This document shows positions 1-14,000 of a stretch of 64,000 nucleotides of DNA, piece after piece. The DNA is from Straminergon stramineum (taxonomy: Eukaryota; Streptophyta; Bryopsida; Hypnales; Calliergonaceae). Within the stretch, counting starts at the first letter, position 1, and the number at the start of each line of letters is the position of its first letter. Below the pieces are notes generated by a model, which was not told the DNA's origin, did not search any database, and saw only the letters and a program-made list of their open reading frames with translations. Location of the stretch: contig OY987264.1 of NCBI GenBank assembly GCA_963920665.1, positions 35,382,906 through 35,446,905 of the forward strand, written 5' to 3'. A program made the position numbers and the translations under genes.

Positions 1-242
1 TCATTTAATTCTATTTGGATTGGTAATGAGAAAGTTAATATGAAGAAACCTGGTTTGGAGAATTTGTTTAGGGTAGAATTTGTGTCTAACATTTATTTTC
101 ACAATTCTTAAAAAAAAAAAAGTTTCACATAGTCTAGTTTATTTGCTTCAACAATCTCACTATTGGGATTAGTGTATTTCAATTCCGTTTTAGAACTACA
201 AATTTTCCTTCTACCTTGTACATGCTTCTACTTCACAATTTC
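1..242 (+). repeat. Internal fragment of a TTAA-family element, cut by the window edge
   Basis: The sequence parallels 10905-11160 in the copy at 10618-11537. It shares the block with TTTGGAT.GGTAATGAGAAAGTTA, then CACTAT.GGGATTAGTG and TTTTCCTTCTACCTTGTAC. The fragment stops at the TTAA at 243-246, where another element begins, so it may be an older copy interrupted by insertion. Confidence 0.6.
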
Positions 243-246
243 TTAA

Positions 247-1660
247 CCCCTAAGTGCCTAAGCCTTTCCAAGTGTGTTTTGACTATGAAAAAAGAGCATA
301 GGCTTATAGTTATCCCCAACCCCAAAAAAATGTTTTTTTTTTAAAATCTAACCGTATGGATGTCTAAAGAGCTTGCTTATTAGTGTGCATACAGATTTAG
401 AAAGCAAAATTGCATAGAGGTTGTGAGATTATAACAAGAGAAATACACATTTTCTATTTTTAATATGCCACCCCTCCCCCACAATGTTTTAGAAATTTGC
501 ATATAAGATTTTTGGGGATTGGAGGTGACATGACCAACTAAAAATTGTGTTAGCACACTAAAATGCACTTCCAAAAACCTTAAGTTCAAATGAAGAGCTG
601 TCAAACTCATTACACAATCCACCTTGCAATTGTTGAAATGCAATTTTTTTAACAAGTAGAAATCGCAATTAACTCCAAATCAAAATTTAGATGTTTAAAT
701 TTTCAATGGTGAGTATCATGAAAACACTTTACTCTTTGCATTGGGACCGTCTTCAAAGCAAATACATAAGAACAATTTTTTAGATCTCAAATCAAGTGGA
801 ATTGGCAAGCTTTGCTTAAAGCCAAGAAATCAAGTAAAATTCGCAAGCTTTACTCTTCCAATAAGATACATATATGCCTTTGAGGAGCCTCTCAAAAATC
901 CAGTATTTACCTTTTTCTGTAAAAAATAAAAAATTTCAGTAGCTAACCTTTGAAATTGCTTGTAAAAAATTTCAAAGTGGTGACAAGAATTTAACTAACT
1001 GCCCATCCCAAAATGAGCCTGAAATTTCAGGTCAACCAAATATGGTTGATGAGGCAGTTAAGGGTTAAAGAACAAAAATCAAGTTGTTAAATTTATGTTT
1101 TATAAAATTCCACAAAGTGAACATCTTGTTGCTTGCATTTTGAAACATGTGAAACATTATTTCGATGATTCTTTTAATGAATGGACATCTCCATAGAATT
1201 CGTACATATAGAAAATTTTAATTTTCTATTTTTTACAAATTAAAATGTCAAAATACCTATTTTCTTGAGATTTTTGAACTTTTTTAATCCTCCTACTTGG
1301 AGAATTTTTCTTTGCTTCATCTTTATATGGTACAATCTTCTTAAAATTGTAAAGATTGGGCATATTAAAAAAATGAAAATAGTTCTTCTAATTTTAAATT
1401 ACTCAAGAAAAAAAAAGTGTGAGTATTCTAAAAACCCAATGAAATCAACAGGTATTTCTTCATTTTCTTGCAATCACCCCAATCTACAAGGTCAAAGTTT
1501 TTGAAATTTTCTTCCATACATTTTTGTACAAGTTTAGTACAAGATTCTACTATTAGACATGCAAAAACTAAACACTCTTTTAAATGTTTTGCATTGTGCA
1601 ATAGAAATGATAGTTTTGAGAGCTTATTGACCAAAATATAAGACCTTGGTCCTTTAGGAG
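247..1660 (+). repeat. Putative TTAA-family element, about 1.4 kb
   Basis: It begins TTAA-CCCCTAAGTGCC at 243 and ends GGTCCTTTAGGAG-TTAA at 1664. The last 350 bases (about 1310-1660) are clearly related to the right part of the 10618-11537 copy: a GGTCAAAGTTTTTGAAATTT block, a tract with a TTAGACATGCAAAA core, then AGAAATGATAGTTTTGAG. The left part is diverged, so the pairing of these two ends is an inference. No coding capacity. Confidence 0.5.
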
Positions 1661-1664
1661 TTAA

Positions 1665-2992
1665 CCCCTAGGCACTCCAATGTCCACTTTTTTTTTCTTT
1701 TTAAAACATATGACCTATGCCCATTTTTTTAAAGACCAACAAATTGAAATTCAAGTTTCAACTATATTTTTGCTTGGATGAAAGTTATTCTAATTTGTGG
1801 AGATACTTTATCAAATTGTTATCCTATCCAAGAGTTGGACTTGGTGTTATTAGAGTACATTTTTTCTAAAATTATAAATGCATAAGTTTGCCAAGTAGTT
1901 GAACAAGCTAAAATTGCATAGACTCTAGTCCAAAACTAGATTTGCCAAAATGAGGTCATAGATTTTGAAAACAAAAAAATTTCAAAAAATCACCTTGTGA
2001 TGAGAACCTCATTTCAAATCTATTCCAAAAACATTTGCTCGAAAAAAATGATAACATTTTGCTTGTAATCAAATTTAGAAGGAATTTTAAAATTTTCCTT
2101 TCAAAATTTATAAAAAAATATTGGTGATAGAATTGGTGAATCTAACCATACAAATGGAATCTACAACTTAAAATGTACCAATTTTATTTGTATATCAATT
2201 CCAAAATATGCTTCCAAACTACACTTTATAATGATTTTTCTCAAATCATCAATTTTGGAGATGACTCTTGACATTTAGAGTTTAAAGGAAAACTTGAATA
2301 AGTACATCATGTCTTTTGACATGTATATTGTTTTTTGATGCCATTGTATAGTAACATTTTTTTTATCCACCTTATAATTGAGCCCATATTACGTCTGATA
2401 ATTTGTCTATTTTTCCAATTTTTATAATTTGAAATGAAAAAAATCTTTGAAATTCATTGTATCCAATTCTACTATTTTAAATATAATATGTGAAAATTTA
2501 ATTTGCCATTCTCTTCTCAAGAGTTCTCCATTAGACTTGGTACAAATGCCTTGACCTTTAGCTTAGTTTCTAGTTTTCCCTTATTAGTATTTAAGGTGTA
2601 ATTAAAAACAAAGAATACTTGTTTGACAATGCATTAGCTAGTGTAACATGTATTAATAATTGATACTAATATGAAGACCCAAAATACACTAAATCTTTTT
2701 TCTTAAGTAATTTCTCTATCTTCAATAAATTTTTAATATAAAAACACTTCTATATAGATTGGATTTTTTTGAAAATATAGCATGTGCCACAACTACAATA
2801 GTTGAGTCTAAGATAAATCATATAATTTGCTTTAAGTCTATATCTTGAAATTTTTGAAACAAATATAATTTGAAACTCAATTTCTTCTACCTTATATATC
2901 CAAATTGTATATCAATTTATGTTGCTATGCCTCTCTACACAAAAATTCTATCTTGTCAACAATAATTTCATCTATTCTATAGTTTTGTTGTA
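1665..2992. other. AT-rich sequence without a recognised gene
   Basis: Starts with another element-like end (TTAACCCCTAGGCAC at 1661). No reading frame, RNA or clear repeat partner was seen in the rest. Confidence 0.4.
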
Positions 2993-2996
2993 TTAA

Positions 2997-3908
2997 ACCC
3001 TAGAGGACTAAGGCCTTTTTTCAGTGAAAAAACACTCAAAACTGCAATTTCTGTAGCAAAGAGTAAAAATATTTGAAAATTGTATTTTTTGCATATCTAA
3101 CCATATGATTTTACACCTAATTAGTATGAGAATGTGTGGAAAAAATTTCAGAAATTTTGACCTCACAGATTGCAGGATATCTACATTTAAAGTGAAGAAA
3201 ATAATTTTTTTGGCACATTGACTAGATTATTTGACTTTGAACCTTCTTAACTTTAACTTTTTGCATTGTAAAGCTTTCAGGTTTAATTCCTTATGTTGGA
3301 GAATTAAGTTGAGAATCCAGGGGGAAAAAAATACAAAAATTATTCATTTTCATTCTTTAAAAAATTGTTGAGTAGAAGTAGGTACAAAATAAAAGGAAAA
3401 TCTAAATTATTAATATCATTCTCTAAGATGGAATTAAAATGCACTAATCCCAATCCTGATATTTTTCTAGCAAGCAAATTAAACCATGTGAACCTTTTTT
3501 AAATTGTAAAAATTGCATTCATAAATGAATCCTACAAGTTATTTTTTCAAGAAGATGCTCTAATTGCCTAAAAACAAGATAGTCCGTAACTTTCTTATAA
3601 CAAATCCAAATGTAATCAATCTAAGCTTTCCATGTAGACAAAAATATAATATATGAGGAAAAATCTTTTAAAAATAAAACTCAAATTTTTTGAATTTTTT
3701 TTGCTACCTCCTCTTTCTTGTTTTGAGCTTATGTGGGCATATCTTTTGTTCCCGAGCACTGAATGAGAAAAAATATATATATTCCCATGAAGCTAATAAA
3801 TTTTTCTATCTTCATAATAAGTTTCAAAAAATCATGACAAAAATTGAGATTGTAGGTACCTACCCAAAATCCCAATTGTCCTCCAAAGGGTCAATGGTCC
3901 TTTAGGGG
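2997..3908 (-). repeat. TTAA-flanked inverted-repeat element, copy A (912 bp)
   Basis: Flanked by TTAA at 2993-2996 and 3909-3912. The ends are ACCCTAGAGGACTAAGG and GGTCCTTTAGGGG. It is the reverse-complement orientation of copies B (10618-11537) and C (42053-42865), sharing the GTAGGTACCTACC block near the end, GCCCACATAAGCTCAAAAC-type sequence and the ACTGCAATTTCTGTAGC region near the start. It has no significant open reading frame and must be mobilised in trans. I infer a non-autonomous, piggyBac-type element. Confidence 0.8.
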
Positions 3909-3912
3909 TTAA

Positions 3913-6056
3913 ATTCAACATTTTGGGTATAGTCTAAGCTCTCTACACACTTGGAATTATGTGCTAGCAAGTATCAATCGATACAAGTGTGACCACATGT
4001 TCTACATTAGTAGTGATTTCCACTTTATGACATAGTTGCAAGCATAGAGAGCAATAATACTACACCAATGGGACATTCACATTGGGTCTTTTGAAAAAGT
4101 GCATGAAAATAAATAGTTTTAAATAATTGTCACTATAAATATAGTGGCTTGATTTGTTGTATGAGTGGTTGAAGTGGTAGATATAGATGGGTGAGATTTA
4201 AAAGTGGTTCAAAGCCCTATATGTATTTTAAGACCATAATCTCATTTACATATTCAAATATATAGCACTTAGTATGAATGTCTCATAAACATGGTATTAT
4301 TGTCAGTACTTCATAGTGATAAATAATATTGAGAAAAAAAAAATTCATAATCATATGAAGAGTCACATAAGTCAAGAAGTTCCATTGTTGCCTTAAGTCA
4401 ACACCACTAGAATATTATAAGCACTACTGTAATTATTTAGCACAATATATGAAAATTGTATAAATCTCATGACATTATCTTCAAGGCTATAGTATGAAGT
4501 ATAGAAGAAGCTTCTTCCTAATAGAATGTAGGGAACCATATTTTCAGTACCATATTTGACTTCTAGAATCCAAATTATATACAAAAATTTGACAAAACGT
4601 ATACTTTTGGATTGATAATTCAACAATTAGCATCTTTTGTTTGGGTGTCATTTTAACATCTAAACATTATCATGCTCAAATACAAAACTATACATGGAAA
4701 ACTTTTGTCACTATTGGATACCTTTAGTCATGCTCCTTTTATGTAAAATACACAAAAATACCATATTGCATTCCAAATTGGATTGTTCATACCTTTAAAG
4801 GTCATCTCATATAAACTTTTATGACAATAAGTGTAGTACATGCAATATCTTGTACTAGGATATACTTTCATCCTTTTCATTTGCCACTTGAAAAGTAATT
4901 GTATTGAAGGTCATTGTTTTGAAGTATGTACTCAATAAGTGTATTATAATTGAGATAGTGTAGCAAATGTATATGAAATTGATGAGAAATTGAAAAAGAG
5001 GTTGAAAGAGAGATTGAAAAAATTGAAGTGTAGTTGGAATGCTTTACAATTTTTTTATCTACAACACCTTCTCCAAGTGGTTTAAGAAGATACCCCAAAA
5101 TGCCCATGTTGACCATACATTTGCAAAAATACAAATTAGGACTAACAAACAAAAACTCATCTTCTTCAATTCCAAAGGCTTATGGATCAAAAGTGGCCAA
5201 TTTTATTTCTACAAGAATTTAAACTAAACATTTATGAATGTAGGTAGAAATGAAGCTTATAAATAGGCAACAAAGTCAATACACCAACTAAAAAACTGTA
5301 TTCTAAATTAAAAATAAAAATATGTCTAGAAATTTCAAAAATCTTGTAAAAATTTCAATAGATTACAAATAATTAGAGCTATGCAAAATATATATATAGA
5401 GAGAGATATAATTAATAAAATAAGTATGAAGATTTTATAATTAATTAAATTTACATATTGTAATACTGAAATATTTTATTTTCTAATTTAGATTATAAAA
5501 ATGTTCCTAAAAAATAGAATAAATTTTTTTAACTTCTCTAAAATTATTTTCATGGAATTTATGAAGTAACATGCTTTCTCCTATAGCCATTGGTTAAGTT
5601 TAGCTAAAGAAAATTCAAAAAATATATGGCTTAAGTTTAGAGAGTTTATTTCTTCAAAGAAAAATCTGTATAGAGAATAAAGAGTTTGCAAAATATGTCT
5701 ATATTTAGCATATCTCAAATGTTCATTTTAGAAAAAAAAAATATTCAACAAAAATGTATCAATTTTGCACTTCACTTGTGGTACTTGGGACTTACATGAA
5801 AAATTCTAGTTTATCTTTTTCATATCATTTATGTATGATCAAATGGATTTTATTTTTGAATAAATTTTTTCCAAATCAAAAACCTTGAATACCAACTTAT
5901 AAGAATAAATTAAAAATATTCACAAACTTGATAAAAGTCTTCAATGTTTTAATGTAAAATGCACTCTAAAAGCATAATATACTACCTTAAAACTTCTTCA
6001 TCATACTACCTTCATTTTTACTTATATTTGAAATTCAAGCTACTTTTGTTAATTAT
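3913..6056. other. AT-rich intergenic DNA downstream of the flippase gene
   Basis: No gene recognised. Short open frames here lack any family resemblance. No clear repeat partner was noticed in the window. Confidence 0.5.
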
Positions 6057-8053
6057 TCATGATTTTTGTTCACTTCTACTACTTCTATGGGGAATAACTT
6101 CTAATGCTTGCTTATAGGTTGGAACATCAATACTAGAGTATAAACTAACACGTGAAGTTGTGGATGATCTTTGTGTAACATTTGTCATTGTACTAGAGTC
6201 AACAACATTTGGAATGTCTACATTAACATTTTGTTGTGTTATTGCTATTGTATGATCTAATGAAGGTAAAAGTAGAATTTCAGATGTGGGAGTTATTGAA
6301 TGGCTAGGATCACTTGTCTCAGATGCCCAAGGAGACCTTCCATGTACAACATAGTTAGAAACAATAGGAACTGAAGGAACTTGCACGTTACTTGGATTAA
6401 GAAACTTTTCATCTTTATTAACATAGGTTGATGCAAATTGATTAGAAGAATCTTCATTAGAGTTTTTGAAAGTTGGTTGCTCTCTAATTCCATGTTTTGC
6501 ATAGTCTGCAAAAGATGATTCATGGGGAAGCGTTTGAACAAGAATATGTTCAATTTCCTTTGATACATGTCCCAATGATTTTCGTTGTAACTCAATTTTT
6601 TCTAATGCAAGCATTGATTTAGAAGATTCTAAAATTTGTGGTGATATAGTATGAGGTGGTTTCTTGTCGTCAAATTTTATTTCTTTATTTAATAAACTAT
6701 TTTCATTGCTATTTTCAAAAGATCCATTTATTAAATCTCCACTCACATTTGTTTTTGGATTTTCTTTATTTAATCCATGTTTTGTGTAATCTGCAAATGG
6801 CGATTCATGTGGAGGAAGATCCAAAGTATCGGGTTGCAATCTTATTGATACATGACCAGATGCACTTACACGACGATACATTGGTTGATTTTCATTTGAT
6901 TTAGAATCCACCAATGTAATTTGGTTTATTTGTTCATGTGAATCCTTCATACTATGAGCTTCTTTATGTGTAGTAAGATTAAAATCTTGAGAGTGATCTA
7001 AATCTTCAATAGAAGATGAAGAAAATTTAGGTGGTTTTTGCTTTCCTATCAACTCATTTTTTAGATATTTCATGCTAGATAAATTGTAAGCACCTAACTC
7101 CTCATTTTGATATTTGTTTAAATTTTGAAATCTTGATTCACTATAAAATGATTTTCTTTTATTCCTTTCATCATCATCATCTTCATTCCACCCTTTGTTC
7201 TTTGAAACATCATTGTCATATTCAATATCATAATCGTTGTCATAAAATGATGAACCTCTACTTTGCTTTATGTTATTTTCCATATGATCATTTGGACTAT
7301 ATCTAGTGGCCTTCATAGTTTTCCCATGATAAGAAGGGCCACATGTCAAAGGAGAATAATGATCAATATTACTAAATTGAGTAGGGTGCAAATTTTCTTC
7401 AAATGAAGGTCGTAGTGTTTGTGTGGGCATTGTAAAGTTAGGTGTTTTAGGTTTAGAAGTTGAATATCCCAAATGGCTCATACTACTTCGATTGTTTTCA
7501 GGAGGATTTATAGATGGTCGATTTTTTACCATAGTATTGAAATATTCTAAGGATTGAGGAGTTATTGAAGAATTCATGTTATTTTTCTCTAGATGTGTCC
7601 AATACTCTTCTTTGGATTTAGGGACAAATGGCAACGAAGATGGCATTTCTAATAAGTAGTTTTGTGATACATGTTCCAAAGGATTGACCAAATGTTCTTC
7701 ATCTTCAGAAAATAAATCCAAATTAGAAATGTTTATTTTTGTAGATGCAAGTCTTGTAAGTCTTGACATAGCAGGATTTGCTTTTAACATTTTTTTCTTG
7801 TTTTTTCTTGTTAAAACTTTTGGTTGGAGATTGCTACGAGATTTAATTTGTATGGGTGCTTCACTTTGAGGTGTTGGAGTTAAAGACCAATGTTTTGCCA
7901 AGTTTTTCCATGGAGAACTAGCTTTTTCACTTGGAAAAACTCCTTCACTAATAATTCCTAAAGTTTCTACTATTTCAAATGGTTTTGTAGATTGTTTTGT
8001 GGCAATTGCTTTTTTGTCTTTTTTTTTAAAGCTCTTACGAAGAGCTTCTGTAA
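6057..8053 (-). other. Last exon of the flippase: long low-complexity C-terminal tail
   Basis: This exon encodes about 665 residues. With the end of exon 17 it forms a tail of about 770 residues after the [15 protein letters not shown] segment, which is where most P4-ATPases end. The tail is rich in Ser, Asn, Lys, Glu and Asp, has no membrane segment, and contains basic stretches ([15 protein letters not shown]) and an acidic run near DDDDE. A motif of the form LPxHESxFADYxKHG occurs twice (about 6771-6820 and 6487-6533), each preceded by GHVS. The acceptor at 8053 (TTGCAG) restores the phase left by the exon 17 donor at 8323. Alternatively it is a separate gene starting at the ATG pair at 8069/8066; then the flippase would read through to a stop near 8231. 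I prefer the fusion because donor, acceptor and phase all fit and no promoter is evident. Confidence 0.7.
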
Positions 8054-11000
8054 CTGCAAGTTTCATCATTCAATTTTTCTTTAATTAGAAAACATCTAAT
8101 AGTTGTATATAAAATTTATATCATTTGCACACTCATTTTCAAATATTTTACTAGATCAATTTTAGTCCAATGAAAAGCTATTTAATATATTGAACTTAGA
8201 AGTTCTAATCTACAATTAGTAATTTGGAGATTATGAAATGATCCTTAACAAAGAAGAAATGTACCATATTAAGTATCTTTTTATAGATAATGAAAATAAA
8301 CTTAATGGATTATTAAGCTTACACTTTAATTTCACTCGACTATATCGATTTTCAGATGAAATGTATTTATTAGTTGTGATGTTGTTTTTTATGTTTTGAC
8401 TCTCTATTTCATCAACATTACTTTCACCAACCGAATTTGACAATAAAGTTTTCGACGAAGTTCCATCACTTTCTACATCACCACCTTCTTCAAGTGTATT
8501 TATTATTATTGCTCCATCTGATAAACTTTCATTAGTTGTTGAAACAACTTCATCATCTTCAATCACTTGTTCAACAATAAAATCATTTAGTTGATCCACA
8601 TAGTATTGGTGATGATTCACACAGGTATTGTCTTGCCAACCATGTTCCATTTCTTGCATAATTTGAAAGTCTTCAGGTGACTTTTGTTTGGAAAACACTT
8701 GAAAAGTGGTATCTGGGAGACAAGCAACAATGGGGCCTAGTGCTAAGAACAACCACAAGCTTGGAAAAGAAAAAATGAATGCAACATGGGCTTTAATGTC
8801 GATCCAATTTAAACTTGATTGGAATGATATTGAAGTGAAATATATTGTAGCACTATAAATAATAAGAGCGAAAAAAATACTAACAACATGGTATATTGTA
8901 TAACGTGGTATATAAATTGCCAACTTTATTGTAACAATAAATAGTGCAGTTGAATAAACTGACAAACCAAAAGTCCACATTCCACCTATTTGACCAATAT
9001 TACTGCAATAATAAATTACTATTATTAATCCATATAAATTTTAAATTTTAATTTAATAATATAATTATAGATAAATACTAAATTCTATAATTTATTGTTT
9101 AATTCAAATTAATTAAAAATTATAACAACAACTTGAACATCAAAAATACTATATACCAATTAGATTGGTATCAAATATATTATTGTATTTTATTATTGTA
9201 TATACAATATATTAGAATCTATCAACACACCTTGTTGACAAAAATGCCATATAAGGAAAGGTAAATGCAATAATTGAATGCCACAATGCAATGACAATCC
9301 ATCCACTTATGTGTCTAATAAAATGGGAGCCTTTGTCTAATTGGGTTTCTGCATAGAGTTGTGGATTGTTCTCAGAAGTACGAGCACTTATATCAATGTC
9401 AAGTATTGCACACCATAAGATAGGCCATAATGTCCACACATAATTATATGTGATGACAAAAAAAGTTGTATGTAAATTCTGTGCAGAGAATTTTGAGATA
9501 AAAGAAAAAAAGAAGTGGGACATGGATAATACAATATTCTTGTAAATGGAATACATAATGAGGTTTCTATTTCTTTTATAAGACCTGCATTTTATATGAA
9601 TATGGAAAAATAAAAATACTTTTAATAATAATAATAATAATTATATATATAAATAAATCTATAAAATTGTGATTAAAAATGTAAAACAAGTGAATTTTTT
9701 TGCTTTTCCGGGTTTTTTTAGAAATTAGAAATTCATATAAAAAATTTGACTTTCAACATCCAAATATGTTCAATGATAGTTATTTGTTAGTATTAATAAT
9801 AATTCATTTTTATTTAATTAAAATTTTATCATAGGAAAAAAATAATTATATAATTCTACTTTTTAAATGATAATTTTCAATTTAATATATACTGTATTTA
9901 CAAATATAAATATTGCATGTTATAAATCAATTTGTAAAATAATAATAAGAAGAAAACTATAGGTGTACAATTTATTATTAATCACTTAGATGGATCATTA
10001 AAGGATCAAAATCTTATAATAGATTTTGTCAATTTTTATCGTGACTTTTGGAGCTTTTTAGACGAAGGTGTAGAAATATACAACTTCTGCAAGAGTAGAA
10101 AACATGCATGAGTGGACCAAGCTTTAAACCTATACTTGGTCTAACTTGTCATATTATGATAGTTTAGTCCTACTATGAGTCTTAAAGCTTTGTCTAGTCT
10201 AGTGTAATTTATATGAACGTTGTGAAAAATAATTTTATTTCAAGTTGCATATGAGAGTACAAGTTATACCTTCCAAAGCTAAATTTTTTATTATTGTGAT
10301 AAGATAATGATTCATTTCATTGGATTTATGATGAGAAAGTTATAAAGAATTTTGTATAGTAGTCAATGAAAGCATCTACCTAAAAAATGAATATTGAGGA
10401 TTCATTGTTATCCTCTTTTCTAAATTATTCAAAAATAAGTGTAGGTTTTAGATTACTTGCTAAAAAATCTCACCATTAAATTGAAATATTTAAAATCCAT
10501 TTTAAAACTATATACAACTTCATTTCTCAAACCATCTAATATTTACTTGTATTCAACAAATTAATCTTGATTTTCAACCTAATTTTTAACTATAAATTAA
10601 GATAATTCAATGTTTAACCCCCAAAGGACCATTGTCCCTTCAGGGGACAAATGAGATTTTAGGTAGGTACCTACGGTCTCAATTTTTGTCCTGATTTTTT
10701 AAACTTCTTATGAAGATAGAAAAATTGAACATCTTCTTGGGAATATTTTTTTTTCATTTGGTGACCGGGAACAAAAATTATGCCCAAATAAGCTCAAAAC
10801 AAGGGAGAGGGGGCAGCAAAAAAAAGTTTCAAAAAATTGAATCTTTTTATTTTTTATTTTTTTCCCTTATAAATTATATTTTTGTCTACACGGAAAGCTT
10901 TGATTCATTCCATTTGGATTTGTTATGAGAAAGTTATAGACAATCTTGTTTTTTGGGTAGTTAGAGCATCTTCCTCAAAAAATAACTTGTAGGATTCATT

Positions 11001-14000
11001 TTTGAATGCAATTTTTACAATTTTTCAAAATAAAAAGGTCCTTATGGTTTCATTTTCTTTTTAGAAAAATCTCACCATGAGGATTAGCGCATTTTAATTC
11101 CATCTTAGAGATATTAATAATTTAGATTTTCCTTCTATCTTGTACCTACTTCTACTTAATAATTTTTTAAAGAATAGAAATTAAATTTTTTTGTATTTTC
11201 TTTTTTTTCCTAGACTCTCAACTCAATTCTCCACCATAAAGATTTAAAGCTCAAAACTCTGTAGTGCAAAAAATGAAAGTTAAGAAGGTTCAAAGTCAAA
11301 TAACCTAGTCCCGCAATGTGTGGAAAATTTTGTTTTCTTTACTTTAAACACAGATATCTTGCAATCTATACGGTCAAAATTTCTGAAATTTTTTCCGCAC
11401 ATTATCATACTAATTAAGTGTAAGATCCTATGGTTAGATGTGCAAGAAATAAAATTTTCAATTTTTTTTACTCTTTGCTCTAAAAATGGCAGTTTTGAGT
11501 GTTTTTTTGCAGAAAAAAGGCCTTGGTCCTTTAGGGGTTAAACACCCAATATGATGAGGTGCAAGAACAAAATGTCACTTTTAACACTAGTATCATACAA
11601 TCTACTTGGTCTAAGTTTTTGAATTTTTTCCTAACATTCTATTATAAGTCATATGCAAAATCCCATGGTTGGATATGTAAAAATAATGGGATTTTAAAAA
11701 TCTCAACTCTTCGCACTAGAAATCACAATTTTGGAGTAGTTTGGGATGAAAGGTAAATCTAAAACTTTGAAGTTAAGGATTTTGCTTTCATTCACTAGTC
11801 AAATTTTAAGCAATAAATAAACACAAACATCTTTCAAGCACAAATAATCTTGTTCTATCATCCATCCAAAGGTTTGTTGATTCTTGAATTTATTTTGTAA
11901 TATATGTGAAATACAATTTTTTTAAGTATCTCTTTACAAATATCCCATAATTGAAAGTGCACAAGCGTATTTCACTTCAATTCTATTTTTCTTAGTTCAA
12001 AGCATTACTATCCAAATCTAATTTCTCCTCAAAGTAAAATAATAATCTCTTAACCCCTAAAGGACCAAGTGTTTGTTTAGCATATACAAGAATTCTCAGG
12101 TAGGCTCCTACGAAGTCATTTTTAGTTGGATGTTCATGAAATTTGGACATAATGTGTAACTATGTATCTCCTTCCTGAAAATCTTTTTTTTTTTTCGATT
12201 GGGTGCCCAGATCAAAAGTTATGCTGCCCTGAACTTTGCAGGCAGCTCGGGCAACTTCGGGCAGCATATGCAAAACTCTCCCTATGATTTTGAAATTTGG
12301 CGGGTTTGTAGATTACATGATCTCAGATGCAAATGTAAAAAAAACAAACCCTATTTAGTGTAAGAATCTCATTCTAGAAGGAGTTAAAGTTTGCAGGCCA
12401 TGTCGGGTAAGGTTGGAAAAAAACTTTTTCACCTAACTTCAAACGTTAAAATCTTTCAATCCGTGTGGTCAAAATTTCTAAATTTTTTCCCACATGTTCC
12501 TCAAGAAGACTAGTTCAAATTTGTATGGTTGAATTTTGAAAAAAAACTTTTTTTTTCATTTTTTTCTTGCTGCCCTAAAAAGTGGCAGTTTTTGACAATT
12601 TTTGCCCAAAATATGCCTCGGTCCTTTAGGGGTTAAAAACCACCACAATTAGAACTTAACTTTTGCACCTAATGTATTTTTTTGTGAAAATCACAAATAT
12701 TCAATCCATGACTTGTTTTAGAAGGACTTTGTTTCAAATTTAAATATAAAATACTAATAAGTGAAATTGTAGATCCATTAAAATGGATGTGATCTATGGA
12801 TTATTATTTACCAAAAAAATTAAATCCCATTCTAATTTATTTTTCAAAATAAAATCTTACACCCTTGATCCTAAAATATGTTTCTTGTTGGGACATCATG
12901 ATTTTTTTGAAGTTTTTTTGAATGGGTTGTAGGGAGGGTTTTTATATAGTTTAGTTTAGTTTTATATAGGTTGCAATACACATGTAACATTCTTCATTAA
13001 TGTAAGTGATATAAAATTAGAACCCTTTTGATTTATGCTTTTTATAACATGATCCATGAAATTGATATCAGATATTTATAGCAAAATTATAGACATTTGT
13101 TTTGTACAAACGGAGTATAAATTATATAGACATTTTTCAAATTTGAACTACTCCTATTCTCTTAGCACTTAACCCCTAAAGGACCAAAAACTTGTTGAAT
13201 GATGAATTGAAAATTTGGGGAGGTTCTTACAATGTCAATTTTCAATGGATCTTTTTGAAATTTTGACACAAGGTGTAAACATGTTCCCCTTTAAGACAAA
13301 GATATTGTTTTCCAATCAAGTGCCATGATTACAATTTTAATTGGCCAAAAAAGTCTGGGCAGTTTAGGCAATAAATTCTCTTACAAAACTCCACATCCAC
13401 CTCTAAAATTGGGTAAGTATGTAATTCATATAATATAGGGAAGAAGCCCATGTGTAATTTAGAAATCTCACTCTTGAAGGTGTTAAAGTATGATGATCCT
13501 ATCAAGCAAGGTCAAGCTCTTTTTTTTTTTTCAAACTTCAAATGCTATATACTTTCAATTCGTGTAGTTAAAGTTTTTATAACTTTTTTGCACATTTATA
13601 TTGTAATCTAGTACAAATTTTTACAATTGAACTTCAAAAAAAATTTAATTTTTTTCCAACTAACCTAGAAATTTCCAATTTTGGGCAATTTATGTTAGAA
13701 ATGTGTTCTATTCCATTAGAGGTTGCTAAGGTTTTCAGGAGTTTTATATTATGTAAAGAATTTTTCATTTCAAAAATTTCCAATTGACATTATAATAGAC
13801 AAATTTTAGCAATCTTCAATTAATTTGAAAACAATTTTTAATGTAATTTTAATAAAAATAACTACATTTATTATTTATAACAATAAAATAATGTTATTGA
13901 AAGACTTACCAACGACCGTGAACAAGAAGAAGTCGTTTTAAAAAACGAAATTGACCTATGGCATAATCACTAGCCATCTCTGCATCACGTCCTTCTCGTC

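Noticed and set aside
6656..6904. 82-codon plus-strand frame
   Set aside because: It is antisense to the low-complexity flippase tail and has no recognised domain.
8066..8069. ATG pair as the start of a separate gene for the 665-codon exon
   Set aside because: The splice acceptor 13 bases downstream restores the flippase phase and no promoter is evident. Kept only as an alternative.
10614..11541. CCCCTAAA / TTTAGGGG words as interstitial telomere repeats
   Set aside because: They occur once per element end in opposite orientations and are not in tandem arrays, so they are element termini.
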